Shown: positions 15,079-23,294, numbered from the stretch's first letter. The stretch is DNA of 31,610 nt from RGIG6375 sp964472725 (GCA_964472725.1 CAYYLZ010000020.1:1-31610), one strand, 5' to 3'. Numbers and translations: made by a program. Notes: generated by a model from the sequence alone, not told the origin.

Positions 15079-15932
15079 AAATTTCTCCTTTTTTCGAAGT
15101 GCTTCTGCACCAATGTAGCTGCAAAGTTAATCAGAACGGTCAGAACCATCAGGATTGCGGCAATGGCAAAGGCTACACCAAACTCACCCTGTTCTTTTGC
15201 GTAAACATAGAGAGCAACGGTCAAAGTTGCGCCGGGAGCTGCAAGGCCATCAACAATGCCGTTGACTGCATGAGCAAAGCCTGCGGTAAAGAGCAGTGCT
15301 GCTGATTCGCCAAGAATACGACCAACGGACAGAATACAGCCGGTGATGACTCCATCCACGCAGCCGGGAAGCACAACGGTGCGAACAACTCTCCATTTAC
15401 CGGCACCCAGACCAAATGCGCCTTCACGGTAGGACTGAGGAACGGTTTTCAAACTCTCTTGAGTAGTACGCATGATGGTCGGGAGGTTCATAATCACCAG
15501 GGTCAGTGCGCCTGCCATCAGGCAGGTTCCCATGTTATTGGAAAAGAGCAGCATTCCAACCAAGCCGTAGATAATAGATGGTATACCGGAAAGGGTCTCG
15601 GCGGCATATTCGATTATGCCAACCACTTTTTTGTTTGATGCGTACTCGGTCAGATAAATTGCCGCGCCTACGCCCAAAGGTAGAACGATAAGCAAAGTTG
15701 CCAGCACGATATAGACAGTGTTCAGAATGTCAGGAAGGATGCCAATGCGCTCGGTCAGATAGCTGGGTTTGGTAGACAGCAGTTCCCAGGTAACGTTCGG
15801 AACGCCCTGCCCCAACACATAGATCAGCAGGAACAGCACCAGTGCAGCCGTCAAACCACCGGACAACAGCATCAGCGCCTTCATCAGCATTTCAAAGCCT
15901 TTTCTCTTTTTGGATAATGATTGATTCAACAT
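15075..15932 (-). CDS. pstA: Phosphate ABC transporter permease PstA
   Basis: 285 residues with about six membrane helices. The EAA-type coupling loop that contacts PstB is YREGAFGLGAGKWRVVRTVVLPG. With PstC it forms the transmembrane channel for phosphate. The ATG at 15932 has GGAGTAA upstream and lies three bases after the pstC stop. Isoleucine codons are nearly all ATT/ATC (I read two ATA among about 21), unlike the ATA-rich Wal genes nearby. Confidence 0.97.
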   Translation of the reverse strand: MLNQSLSKKRKGFEMLMKALMLLSGGLTAALVLFLLIYVLGQGVPNVTWELLSTKPSYLTERIGILPDILNTVYIVLATLLIVLPLGVGAAIYLTEYASNKKVVGIIEYAAETLSGIPSIIYGLVGMLLFSNNMGTCLMAGALTLVIMNLPTIMRTTQESLKTVPQSYREGAFGLGAGKWRVVRTVVLPGCVDGVITGCILSVGRILGESAALLFTAGFAHAVNGIVDGLAAPGATLTVALYVYAKEQGEFGVAFAIAAILMVLTVLINFAATLVQKHFEKRRNL

Positions 15933-15935
15933 AAG

Positions 15936-16802
15936 TTACTCCTTTTCCCGCTTGAGGAAGAAGTTCAGCGTGGCATTTATCAGCATGATGAACAGGAACA
16001 ACACCAAGGCTATGGAGAACAAAGCCTGCTGCTGCAATCCACTGGAATACGCCATCTCGCTGGACACTGCTGTAGTCAGGAAACGAACACTTTGGAACAG
16101 CGAGTCCGGCATATTAGGCACATTGCCTGCTACCATCATAACTGCCATGGCTTCACCGATGGCACGGCCCACACCCAGCACAACGGCGGCTGCGATACCA
16201 CTCTTGGCTGCAGGCACAGAAACCTTGAAATAGGTTTCGATTGGTGTTGCGCCAAGGGCAAGAGATGCGTCCTCGTATTCCTTGGGAACCGCATCCAGAG
16301 CGGTGATGGACATCTTGATAATAGAAGGCAAAATCATAATTGCCAGAACGACGATGGAGGCAAGCAGACTGGCTCCATCAGGCACATTGAATATCTTTCT
16401 GATACCCGGAACAAGCACCAGCATACCAACCAGACCATAAACCACGGAAGGGATACCGGCAAGCAGGCTCACCGCAGATTGCATTACAGATTTCACCTTG
16501 GGAGATGCCAATTTAGACAGATACACCGCTGTCATAAAGCCAACGGGAACACCGATCAGAATAGCACCTGCAGTTCCATAAACGCTGGTCAAAATAAAGG
16601 GCAGGATGCCATATTTCGGTTCAGATGCAGTAGATGCCCATTCCTTTCCGAACAGAAAATCTATAAGACCAATCTCACGAATGGCAGGAATACCGGAGAT
16701 TACCAAATAGATGGTAATCAACAGAACGCAGCCTACAGTGATCAGACCCAGCAGCAGAAAGATTCCGTGGATGACTTTTTCTAAAACTTGATTTTTTTTC
16801 AT
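15936..16802 (-). CDS. pstC: Phosphate ABC transporter permease PstC
   Basis: 288 residues with six predicted membrane helices, the first at about 12-35. The coupling loop is YEDASLALGATPIETYFKVSVPAA and the following GVGRAIGEAMAV is typical of PstC. It pairs with PstA in the inner membrane. The ATG at 16802 has GAGGAAAG upstream and directly follows a strong hairpin in the pstS-pstC gap, which probably lowers its expression compared with pstS. Confidence 0.97.
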   Translation of the reverse strand: MKKNQVLEKVIHGIFLLLGLITVGCVLLITIYLVISGIPAIREIGLIDFLFGKEWASTASEPKYGILPFILTSVYGTAGAILIGVPVGFMTAVYLSKLASPKVKSVMQSAVSLLAGIPSVVYGLVGMLVLVPGIRKIFNVPDGASLLASIVVLAIMILPSIIKMSITALDAVPKEYEDASLALGATPIETYFKVSVPAAKSGIAAAVVLGVGRAIGEAMAVMMVAGNVPNMPDSLFQSVRFLTTAVSSEMAYSSGLQQQALFSIALVLFLFIMLINATLNFFLKREKE

Positions 16803-16817
16803 AAGTCTTTCCTCATA

Positions 16818-16857
16818 GCAGAGTAGCGACGGTCATCTGAATAACCGTCGCATCTGC
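16818..16857 (-). other. Intercistronic hairpin between pstS and pstC
   Basis: GCGACGGT pairs with ACCGTCGC over eight bases around a ten-base loop, extended by GCAGA with TCTGC across a small asymmetric bulge. No T tract follows. Such structures downstream of binding-protein genes often stabilise the upstream message or limit read-through, giving more PstS than permease. Confidence 0.65.
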
Positions 16858-16864
16858 GTTTTTC

Positions 16865-17683
16865 TTAGTTTGCGTCGCTGTAAGCAGGCACAACACCGGC
16901 TGCGGAGATAATTTCGCAAGCATCAGCAGAAGTGATATAGGTGAAAAACTTGAATGCTGCATCGCTCAGCGGGGTGTCGGTCTTTGTTACCAGAACGAAG
17001 GGACGCTGCACCACATAGCTGCCGTCCTTGATGGCAGCCTCGGTTGCGGCAACACCATCAACAGTCACAGCCTTCACGGCAGCTTTTACAGACGCTACAG
17101 AAGCGTAGCCGATGGCGGCGGGGTTCTGAGAAACAGTGGTAATAACATCGCCGGTGGAGGTCAGTTCCTGACGGTACTTACAGGCATCTTCGGTGCCTGT
17201 AATGGATTCAAAGCCGTCACGGGTGCCACTCCCCGCTTCTCGTCCGATGAGTACGATTTCGGCGTCGTTGCCGCCAACCTCAGACCAGTTGGTGATCTCA
17301 CCGGTGTATATCTTGGCAATGGTCTCCAAGCTCAGATCGGATACAGGGTTTTCGGGGTTCACGATAATTGCGATACCGTCGTAGGCCAGAACGATTCCGC
17401 CCAGTCCGGCTTCCTTTTCCTCAGCCTTCAGATCACGGGATGAAAGACCGATGTCGCAGCGGCCTTCCTGAACAGCCTTGATACCGGAACCGGAGCCGGT
17501 AGGATTGTAAGTAAAGCTGATGCCGGTGTCATTCTGGAATGCTTCGCCCAGAGCGCCAATCACCTTCTCCATAGAGGTGGAACCATCGGTGGCAACAGAG
17601 CCGGTGGTCTTTGTGCTGCCGCAGCCTGCAAGCATGGAGAGAGCCAGAACTGCGGCGATAATCATTGTAAGCATCTTTTTCAT
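16865..17683 (-). CDS. pstS: Phosphate-binding lipoprotein PstS
   Basis: 272 residues. A lipoprotein signal ends in the lipobox LAGC (C21), so it is anchored outside the membrane. The phosphate-binding segments are DGSTSMEKVIGA, PTGSGSGIKAVQEGRCDIGLSSR and GREAGSGTRDGFE, all typical of PstS. It captures phosphate and passes it to PstCA. The ATG at 17683 has AAAGGAG nine bases upstream. It is the first gene of the operon, and two TTTACA elements lie in its promoter region. Confidence 0.97.
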   Translation of the reverse strand: MKKMLTMIIAAVLALSMLAGCGSTKTTGSVATDGSTSMEKVIGALGEAFQNDTGISFTYNPTGSGSGIKAVQEGRCDIGLSSRDLKAEEKEAGLGGIVLAYDGIAIIVNPENPVSDLSLETIAKIYTGEITNWSEVGGNDAEIVLIGREAGSGTRDGFESITGTEDACKYRQELTSTGDVITTVSQNPAAIGYASVASVKAAVKAVTVDGVAATEAAIKDGSYVVQRPFVLVTKTDTPLSDAAFKFFTYITSADACEIISAAGVVPAYSDAN

Positions 17684-17753
17684 TTTTCATATCTCCTTTC
17701 AGACATCTTCTTTTTTGGATTTCCTTGCTACGTTTATTATTAAACAACCGGTA

Positions 17754-17782
17754 TGTAAAATGAAAAAGATGCGATGTGTAAA
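17754..17782 (-). promoter_or_regulatory. Candidate Pho-type regulatory repeats upstream of pstS
   Basis: On the minus strand TTTACA occurs twice, with starts 23 bases apart (about two helical turns), 71-99 bases upstream of pstS. This resembles the TTAACA-like direct repeats bound by PhoP in Bacillus. The plus-strand reading, TGTAAA, also resembles the WalR half site, though the 17-base gap is wrong for the usual WalR spacing of five. No consensus -35/-10 pair is evident, consistent with an activator-dependent promoter. Confidence 0.4.
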
Positions 17783-17844
17783 ATTTGGGTCAAGTGCAAT
17801 ATAGCGGATATTGCGAATGTTAAGTACATACAAACATAAAAAAC

Positions 17845-17873
17845 AGGACGACTGTGCTGCACACAGTCGTCCT
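17845..17873 (-). terminator. Terminator after the first MATE gene
   Basis: A perfect 12-base stem (AGGACGACTGTG with CACAGTCGTCCT) closes on a five-base loop and is followed on the minus strand by GTTTTTTATGTTTG. It ends the C26-MATE transcript. Confidence 0.92.
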
Positions 17874-17897
17874 GCAGAAAACAATATAATGCTTGAT

Positions 17898-19274
17898 TTA
17901 GCCGATGATGAGCTTTTTCTTCTTCCACTTGCCGGAGAGGAAGTAAATGATACCGACAACGCCGAATACGTGACCGGCGATAACCATGCCGTACCAGAAG
18001 CCGTAGATGCCCATATCGAAAACGATACCCATAAGGAACGCAAGACCGATACGGACAACAACGCCGTCCATAATACCGGCAAAGAACGCAAGTCCCGCAT
18101 AACCCATACCGTTTATAAGCGCCATGGCGAAAGAGCGTCCCGCATAGCCGAAGAAATTGATGACTGCTACCCAAACGTAGCTTCTTGCCAGCGCCTGTAC
18201 GGCCTCTTCCTTGTCAAACAGGGCGAAGAGCTGCTCTGGCATGATGATCATAAGCAGAGAAAGGATCGCCGCAAAGATGGTGCCAAGCAGAAGAACCATC
18301 TTAACTACCTTGGAAACGCGGTCGTACTTGCCGGCCGCAATATTCTGACCGACCATACCGGAGCCTGCGGCGTTAAGGGACTGGGTAACGATATTGGTGA
18401 TGTTGCCCAGCTTATTGCCGATGGCGGTAACTGCCATATAAGTAACGCCATACTGGTTGATGTAGGAGTTAACGAACATCATGGAAATGGTAATTGCGCT
18501 GAACTGCAGCATCATGGGAATGCCCAGCTTGAGCATACGCAGGAAGAGGGGCTTATGGATAGCAAAGCTCTTGAGCTTGAAGTCGAATCCGAATGCATCT
18601 CTATGGCGATACAGATAGATGATAGCAATGATAAAGGACAGAGCCTGGCTCATTACTGTTGCAAGAGCAGCGCCGCCGGGGCCCATTTCCATGGGACCAA
18701 CAAAGAGAATGTCAAGGAAGATGTTGGCGGTGGCAGAAATTGCGATGAACATAAGGGGGCGCTTGGAGTCGCCCATACCACGCATGATGGAGCCAACCGC
18801 GTTATAGCCGAAGGTAAACAGAACGCCGCCGAGGCAGACCAGAGTATAATCCATTGCACCGCCCATAGCCTCTTCGGGAACGTTGAGAATGCGGAGAATA
18901 GGCTCTGCCAAAGGTATGCTTACAGCCGTTATAATAACAGCCATTACAAGCACGGTGGTGAAAATCATACCGATGACCTTGGATACGGACTCGTAGTCCT
19001 TTCGGCCAACGAACTGAGATATCATAACCTGTCCTGCTGAAACAAATCCGAGGCAAAGGAAGGTGAAGAGGATAAGAACCTCACCGCCCATGGATACCGC
19101 GGAAAGACCCGCGCTGCCGACATACTGACCAACGACGACCATGTCTACCAGATTGTAAACCGTCTGGAGGAAGTTGGAGACAACGAAGGGCCATGCAAAC
19201 TTGAGAAGCTGCTTGGATACGCTGCCTTCAGTCAGGTCGTTGATCATGGATTTTTGCTTTTTAACCTTTTCCAA
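17898..19274 (-). CDS. MATE-family multidrug/sodium antiporter
   Basis: 458 residues with about 12 membrane helices in two six-helix MatE halves. The N-terminus NDLTEGSVSKQLLKFAWPFVVSNFLQTVYNLVD is the standard MATE opening. Members export cationic drugs or metabolites in exchange for Na+ or H+. The start at 19274 is a TTG with a modest GAAAG site eight bases upstream; the ATG at 19247 is the alternative but lacks a site. It follows the C26 peptidase gene by 47 bases and shares its promoter. Substrate cannot be inferred. Confidence 0.9.
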   Translation of the reverse strand: MEKVKKQKSMINDLTEGSVSKQLLKFAWPFVVSNFLQTVYNLVDMVVVGQYVGSAGLSAVSMGGEVLILFTFLCLGFVSAGQVMISQFVGRKDYESVSKVIGMIFTTVLVMAVIITAVSIPLAEPILRILNVPEEAMGGAMDYTLVCLGGVLFTFGYNAVGSIMRGMGDSKRPLMFIAISATANIFLDILFVGPMEMGPGGAALATVMSQALSFIIAIIYLYRHRDAFGFDFKLKSFAIHKPLFLRMLKLGIPMMLQFSAITISMMFVNSYINQYGVTYMAVTAIGNKLGNITNIVTQSLNAAGSGMVGQNIAAGKYDRVSKVVKMVLLLGTIFAAILSLLMIIMPEQLFALFDKEEAVQALARSYVWVAVINFFGYAGRSFAMALINGMGYAGLAFFAGIMDGVVVRIGLAFLMGIVFDMGIYGFWYGMVIAGHVFGVVGIIYFLSGKWKKKKLIIG

Positions 19275-19321
19275 ATTGCTGCACTTTCTTTCATATATAG
19301 ATTTTTTAATTATAAACTCTG

Positions 19322-20026
19322 TTATTCCTTTGCTGCTTCAACAAGAGCTTCAAAGAGCGCCATCGCGTTTTTATCCGTTTTGAACATAAGTTCCGGATGC
19401 CACTGAACGGCTGCAGCAAAGCGCTTTCCGGGTACGTACACACCCTCGATCACTCCGTCGGGAGATTTAGCCATAGGCAGAAGACCCGCGCCGAGGTTTT
19501 TCACAGACTGATGATGGAAGCTGTTTACCTCTATGCTGCGTTCCCCTGTTATATGAGCAAGAGGAGTATCTTCGTACACCTCAACAGTGTGCATTGCCGC
19601 TTCGCCAATTACAAACGCACGGTGAATGACATCGGCGCCCAGCTGGGAGGGTATATCCTGATAAAGGTCGCCGCCGTAAAGGACATTGAAAATCTGAATG
19701 CCGCGGCAAATTCCCAATACAGGCTTATTGCAATCAAGCACTATCTTAAGGAGCTTCAGTTCATAACTGTCACGAGCAGGCATACATTCCTCGCAGCTTT
19801 CCAGCTTTTCCTCGCCATAACGGGCAGGCTCAATATCCTGACCGCCGCTGAAGATGAAGCCGTCGCAGCTTTCTATAAGCTGCTCAAGCACGCACTCATC
19901 TTCCGTGGGGTGGAGAATCACCGGTATACCGCCCGCCTTTGCCACAGCGTCCATATAGCCGGGACGCAGGCGATAGTTCTCCATTTTATCATCATACATG
20001 GGCACTATACCGATTACAGGCAGCAT
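19322..20026 (-). CDS. Gamma-glutamyl-gamma-aminobutyrate hydrolase-like peptidase (C26 family)
   Basis: 234 residues from the ATG at 20026, preceded by GGAAGGAG at seven bases. It has the class-I glutamine amidotransferase fold: nucleophile C107 in GICRGIQIFNVLYGG, histidine H210 and glutamate E212 in QWHPE, and the substrate-site FSGGQDIEPARYGEE. The family hydrolyses gamma-glutamyl amides, such as gamma-glutamyl-GABA in putrescine breakdown (PuuD) or gamma-glutamyl peptides. No other puu gene is present, so the substrate is uncertain. It leads a two-gene unit with the MATE exporter. Confidence 0.9.
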   Translation of the reverse strand: MLPVIGIVPMYDDKMENYRLRPGYMDAVAKAGGIPVILHPTEDECVLEQLIESCDGFIFSGGQDIEPARYGEEKLESCEECMPARDSYELKLLKIVLDCNKPVLGICRGIQIFNVLYGGDLYQDIPSQLGADVIHRAFVIGEAAMHTVEVYEDTPLAHITGERSIEVNSFHHQSVKNLGAGLLPMAKSPDGVIEGVYVPGKRFAAAVQWHPELMFKTDKNAMALFEALVEAAKE

Positions 20027-20081
20027 ATTACCGCTCCTTCCGCAAAACTGAACACATTCACAATGTCTCAACCGAGATATA

Positions 20082-20110
20082 AGTATAACTTATCACCCGC
20101 TCATTGTCAA
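20082..20110 (-). promoter_or_regulatory. Promoter of the C26-MATE unit
   Basis: The minus strand reads TTGACA, exactly 17 bases, TATACT. The -35 is perfect and the -10 has one change. It is about 55 bases upstream of the C26 start. Confidence 0.9.
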
Positions 20111-20175
20111 GCGCTTCACATGTATTAAATGTTTCTTTACCGAACATATTCATTGCCAGCTCTTTGCGCAAGCAA

Positions 20176-20202
20176 AAACGCCCCTCATGTCGAGGGACGT
20201 TT
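20176..20202 (-). terminator. Terminator after the asparaginase-NUDIX unit
   Basis: AAACG-c-CCCTC pairs with GAGGG-a-CGTTT around a short loop. On the minus strand it is followed by TTTTTGCTTG, directly after the NUDIX stop. Confidence 0.85.
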
Positions 20203-20205
20203 CCA

Positions 20206-20724
20206 TTATCCGATATGTGTCCTTATATACTCCATAAGTGCGGGTTTTACGCGGCGATATCCGCCTGCGATAGGCTCCGCCACGCTGCCGTCGGCGCACA
20301 TCTCCTCGAAACGCTCAACGGTCACCCACTGAGCGTCGGCCGTTTCACCGGGCTGCAGCCGCAGCCGGCTTATCTCGATATCTTTCACAATAGCGTAGGT
20401 ATCGTAAAAGGCCACCTTGCCGAGATGTTCATTGAGCAGGGTAAGCTCCGAGGTTTCGGCAATTATCCCCGTTTCCTCCCTAAGCTCACGCACGCAGCCT
20501 TCAATACTGCTCTCGCCGGACTGAACCGCGCCGCCGGTATTCTCCCAATGGTCGGGCCAGCTTTCTTTTTCGTGGCTGCGCAGGGTTATGAGAAGCTCTC
20601 CCCTGCTGTTCACTATCCACGCCAGCGCCACAAGAACATATTCGTCATCGTGCCTCGCTTCGCCGCGCACGATGCTCTTGCCTGTAAATCTTCGGTTTTT
20701 ATCGTAAATATCAAGTAATTCCAT
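20206..20724 (-). CDS. NUDIX hydrolase (Idi/YfcD-like)
   Basis: 172 residues. The N-terminus ELLDIYDKNRRFTGKSIVRGE and the position of the NUDIX box (GGAVQSGES...RELREETGI) resemble the IPP-isomerase-like NUDIX subgroup represented by YfcD. That subgroup has no firmly assigned reaction. The IPP isomerase active-site cysteine is not evident, so it is more likely a nucleoside-diphosphate-type pyrophosphohydrolase. Its ATG shares one base with the asparaginase stop (TAATG), indicating translational coupling. Confidence 0.88.
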   Translation of the reverse strand: MELLDIYDKNRRFTGKSIVRGEARHDDEYVLVALAWIVNSRGELLITLRSHEKESWPDHWENTGGAVQSGESSIEGCVRELREETGIIAETSELTLLNEHLGKVAFYDTYAIVKDIEISRLRLQPGETADAQWVTVERFEEMCADGSVAEPIAGGYRRVKPALMEYIRTHIG

Positions 20725-21713
20725 TATATTATGTCCTTACAGATGGGAGTTGTGAAAAGGCGTCTGAATTCCTGCTGGTCGCTGCTTTCCGCCAGCGCCC
20801 ACATGGTTTTGGCAACGATGGTCTCGGTAGTCATGTTGTATGCTTCCAGCAGTTCGTACTTTTTCTTCACGCGGAAGCCTACGCTGTAAACCTCCATATC
20901 GCTGCCCTCATAAGGCACCTGAGTGGTAACGATAACGCGGATATCGCGGCTTACCAGTTTTTCGATTTTATCGGCAAATTCCTCGCTGTCATAAACGGGT
21001 ATGCCGCCCATGCCGAAGCTCTCGATAATAACGGCATCATAATTTTCGGCCAGATAATCAAAGATATCCGCCTTCATACCGGGGGTGAGCTTAAGCACGA
21101 ATACATTGGGATTGAGCTTATCATAAAATTGAGGCTGTGTTATCTTCTTATCGTCGATATAGTAATGGAGCTTGCCAGAACGAATTACCGCCACCTCGGG
21201 GTAGTCAATGCTTGAAAAGGCATTGTAGCTCTTGGTATGGGTCTTACGGGCACGGGTACCTACGATTACCTTGCTGTCAAAGACCAGCTTTACGCTGTGG
21301 GCACGGTAGTCCGAGGCGTAAATAACAGCGTTGATAAGGTTGCCGCGGGCGTCGGTATCCTTTTCAAATATGGACTTCTGCGCACCGGTGAACACTATAG
21401 GCTTGGGGCTTTCCTGAATGAGGTAGGACAGCACCGCGGCGCCGTAGGCCATGGTATCGGTGCCGTGAGTAATAACGAAGCCGTCGTAATTATCGTATTC
21501 CTGCCTGATATACTCCGCAAGACTCAGCCAGTGCTTATGGTTCATATTGGTACTGTCAAGATTGAAGTACTGTACAGCGGTAATATCGCAGTACTTTTCT
21601 ATTTCGGGTACGGCGGCTATCAGCTGCTCGGAGCTGATATTGGGCGAAAGTCCGTCCTCAGTGGGCAGGGACGCGATAGTGCCGCCGGTAGCGATTATGA
21701 GTATCTTTTTCAT
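20724..21713 (-). CDS. ansA: Type I L-asparaginase
   Basis: 329 residues. The two catalytic-triad segments are ATGGTIAS (about 8-15, nucleophilic Thr) and THGTDTM (about 82-88). There is no signal peptide, so it is the cytoplasmic type I enzyme, which converts asparagine to aspartate and ammonia. The ATG at 21713 follows GAGGGTG. A promoter lies at 21746-21774. It is co-transcribed with the overlapping NUDIX gene. Confidence 0.94.
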   Translation of the reverse strand: MKKILIIATGGTIASLPTEDGLSPNISSEQLIAAVPEIEKYCDITAVQYFNLDSTNMNHKHWLSLAEYIRQEYDNYDGFVITHGTDTMAYGAAVLSYLIQESPKPIVFTGAQKSIFEKDTDARGNLINAVIYASDYRAHSVKLVFDSKVIVGTRARKTHTKSYNAFSSIDYPEVAVIRSGKLHYYIDDKKITQPQFYDKLNPNVFVLKLTPGMKADIFDYLAENYDAVIIESFGMGGIPVYDSEEFADKIEKLVSRDIRVIVTTQVPYEGSDMEVYSVGFRVKKKYELLEAYNMTTETIVAKTMWALAESSDQQEFRRLFTTPICKDII

Positions 21714-21745
21714 GGGAACACCCTCTTGTTTTTTTGCTTTTTGTT

Positions 21746-21774
21746 ATTATATCACCGACAAAAAATATTTTCCA
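21746..21774 (-). promoter_or_regulatory. Promoter of the asparaginase-NUDIX unit
   Basis: The minus strand reads TGGAAA, 17 bases, TATAAT, about 35 bases before the asparaginase start. The -10 is perfect and the -35 weak. Confidence 0.6.
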
Positions 21775-21787
21775 CTGCATACAGCAT

Positions 21788-21822
21788 AAAAATGCCGTTT
21801 TCGCAATGAAAACGGCATTTTT
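21788..21822 (-). terminator. Terminator after the sigma/anti-sigma/DUF4097 unit
   Basis: A perfect 15-base stem (AAAAATGCCGTTTTC with GAAAACGGCATTTTT) closes on a five-base loop, giving a T tract on either strand. It lies two bases past the DUF4097 stop. Confidence 0.95.
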
Positions 21823-21823
21823 G

Positions 21824-22759
21824 TTAGTCGTCTGCAAATGTTATCTTTATGCTTCCACTGCCGGTGCTGACGTCAAGCACCTTGTCACCATTGTCTGTGC
21901 GCTCGGGCAGATTGCAGCTGCCGGAGCCTGTGTCGCTGCGTATGCTGTAATCATCTTCACTGCCAGTAAATTCGCCGCGCACACCGCCTGAACCGGCGCG
22001 GATATACGCGCTGATGCCATAGTAGAAATCCTCGAAATTTATAGAGCCGGATGTGGTTTCGAGCCTTACCTTATCGGCACTGCAGTCCTCCAGCCGTATT
22101 GCACCGGAACCTGCCTCCGCCTTGAATTCCTTGCCGCAACGCAGTCCCTCGATGCGAATACCGCCAGAATCCGTTGTCATGCTCACGTCTTTAATGACGC
22201 TCACTCTGTCTATGCCTATACCGCCCGCGCCTGTACTTGCTGTAAGTTCAGAGCAGTAAACATTATTCACGCCAATGCCGCCCGAGCCGGCAGACAGCTT
22301 CAAGGGTCTTTCCAAGGTAAGCCCTTCAACACTGATACCGCCTGAACCGGTGCTCAGTTCCACTTCACCGTAAAACTCCGCAGGTACACCAATACGCACG
22401 TCAACTATCGGTTCTTCAAAGCCGATATGTATATTCTCATACCACTTGACCCTTACACTGTTCCGCACTACGCGCAGGGTGTCGCCGTCAAGCTCAACGT
22501 CGAAATACTTTCTCGCGTTATCGTAATATTCCACCACATATTCGTCGCCGGATATAACGTATAACTCCACACGTTCAGTACGCAGCTCAACTTCTATTTT
22601 GCTCACTTCGTCACTGAAGTGTTTTTCGTGCTTTTCCTTTACTTCATATGCTACCGTAAGATTTCCACCGCTTACTGCATACCCGATTCCCGCCATGACA
22701 CAGCCGACAACAAGCAGCACAGCTGCTATAATAACAGCGATTTTCGTTCCCTTATGCAT
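21824..22759 (-). CDS. DUF4097 beta-repeat membrane-anchored protein
   Basis: 311 residues. A short N-terminus and one membrane helix (about 6-28) are followed by an extracellular domain. From about residue 133 on it carries a run of short beta repeats with the signature [ST]-x-G-S-G-[GS]-I (STGSGGI, SAGSGGI, STGAGGI, TTDSGGI, EAGSGAI, STGSGSI), the hallmark of DUF4097 beta-solenoids. Molecular function is unknown; such proteins are usually encoded beside regulators of envelope stress. The ATG at 22759 has GAGGAGG seven bases upstream and lies inside the last codons of the anti-sigma gene, so the three genes form one coupled unit. Confidence 0.9.
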   Translation of the reverse strand: MHKGTKIAVIIAAVLLVVGCVMAGIGYAVSGGNLTVAYEVKEKHEKHFSDEVSKIEVELRTERVELYVISGDEYVVEYYDNARKYFDVELDGDTLRVVRNSVRVKWYENIHIGFEEPIVDVRIGVPAEFYGEVELSTGSGGISVEGLTLERPLKLSAGSGGIGVNNVYCSELTASTGAGGIGIDRVSVIKDVSMTTDSGGIRIEGLRCGKEFKAEAGSGAIRLEDCSADKVRLETTSGSINFEDFYYGISAYIRAGSGGVRGEFTGSEDDYSIRSDTGSGSCNLPERTDNGDKVLDVSTGSGSIKITFADD

Positions 22760-23294
22760 ACTTCTTCCTCCTCATTTTCCGAAATATGCGAGCTGTTCCT
22801 TTTACAACACAGACCGTGAATGCCTTGACGAGAATGAAAAAGATCACCGCAAGTCCTGCGCACACAAGTCCGCATCCACAGTAAAACAGAGTAAGTCCAA
22901 TGCCGCCGTTCAGCAGCACAGCACCACCGAGCACCAACGCACCCAATGCCGCAGCTCCCACCGATATGGGAACACACCAAAGACTTATCACAACTGCCCA
23001 CACGCAGATATACAATGCAAGCACAACCACAAAGGCAGCAACAGTCAAAGGAAACCATACGGGGAATCCTAAAATCGCCGCAAGAAGCCAAAAGCGGAAT
23101 TTTTTCAGCGGAGCGGCTTCTTGAACCTTTTCTTCAGCAGGTATTGGCACAAGCTCCCGCATGTGCGTCAGCTTATCCGTGCAGCTTTCGCATACCATTA
23201 AATGATCTTCTACCATATCTTTACTTGCCTGACTTACCATATCCTCCGCATACAGCGGCAGGAGATCGCCGACAATATCGCAGTTTATATTCAC
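22752..23294 (-). CDS. Zinc-finger anti-sigma factor with multi-helix membrane region
   Basis: 180 residues from the GTG at 23294, which overlaps the sigma stop as GTGA. The N-terminal zinc-binding anti-sigma motif has C5 followed by H31-x3-C35-x2-C38 (HLMVCESC), which normally clamps the cognate sigma factor. Residues about 67-165 are very hydrophobic, with three to four membrane segments rich in Gly, Ala and Val, ending in RRKK. Typical anti-sigmas of this type have one helix. The membrane part looks more like the DUF1700 proteins that usually precede DUF4097 genes. The sigma-anti-sigma pairing is inferred from motif and overlap. Confidence 0.85.
   Translation of the reverse strand: MNINCDIVGDLLPLYAEDMVSQASKDMVEDHLMVCESCTDKLTHMRELVPIPAEEKVQEAAPLKKFRFWLLAAILGFPVWFPLTVAAFVVVLALYICVWAVVISLWCVPISVGAAALGALVLGGAVLLNGGIGLTLFYCGCGLVCAGLAVIFFILVKAFTVCVVKGTARIFRKMRRKKYA

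Noticed and set aside
17811..19040. 409-residue plus-strand open frame rich in His, Asn and Asp
   Set aside because: It is the reverse complement of the MATE gene; the odd composition is the complement of membrane-protein codons.
20206..20724. Isopentenyl-diphosphate isomerase
   Set aside because: The N-terminus resembles the Idi-like subgroup, but I do not see the active-site cysteine expected of that enzyme, so only NUDIX hydrolase is claimed.
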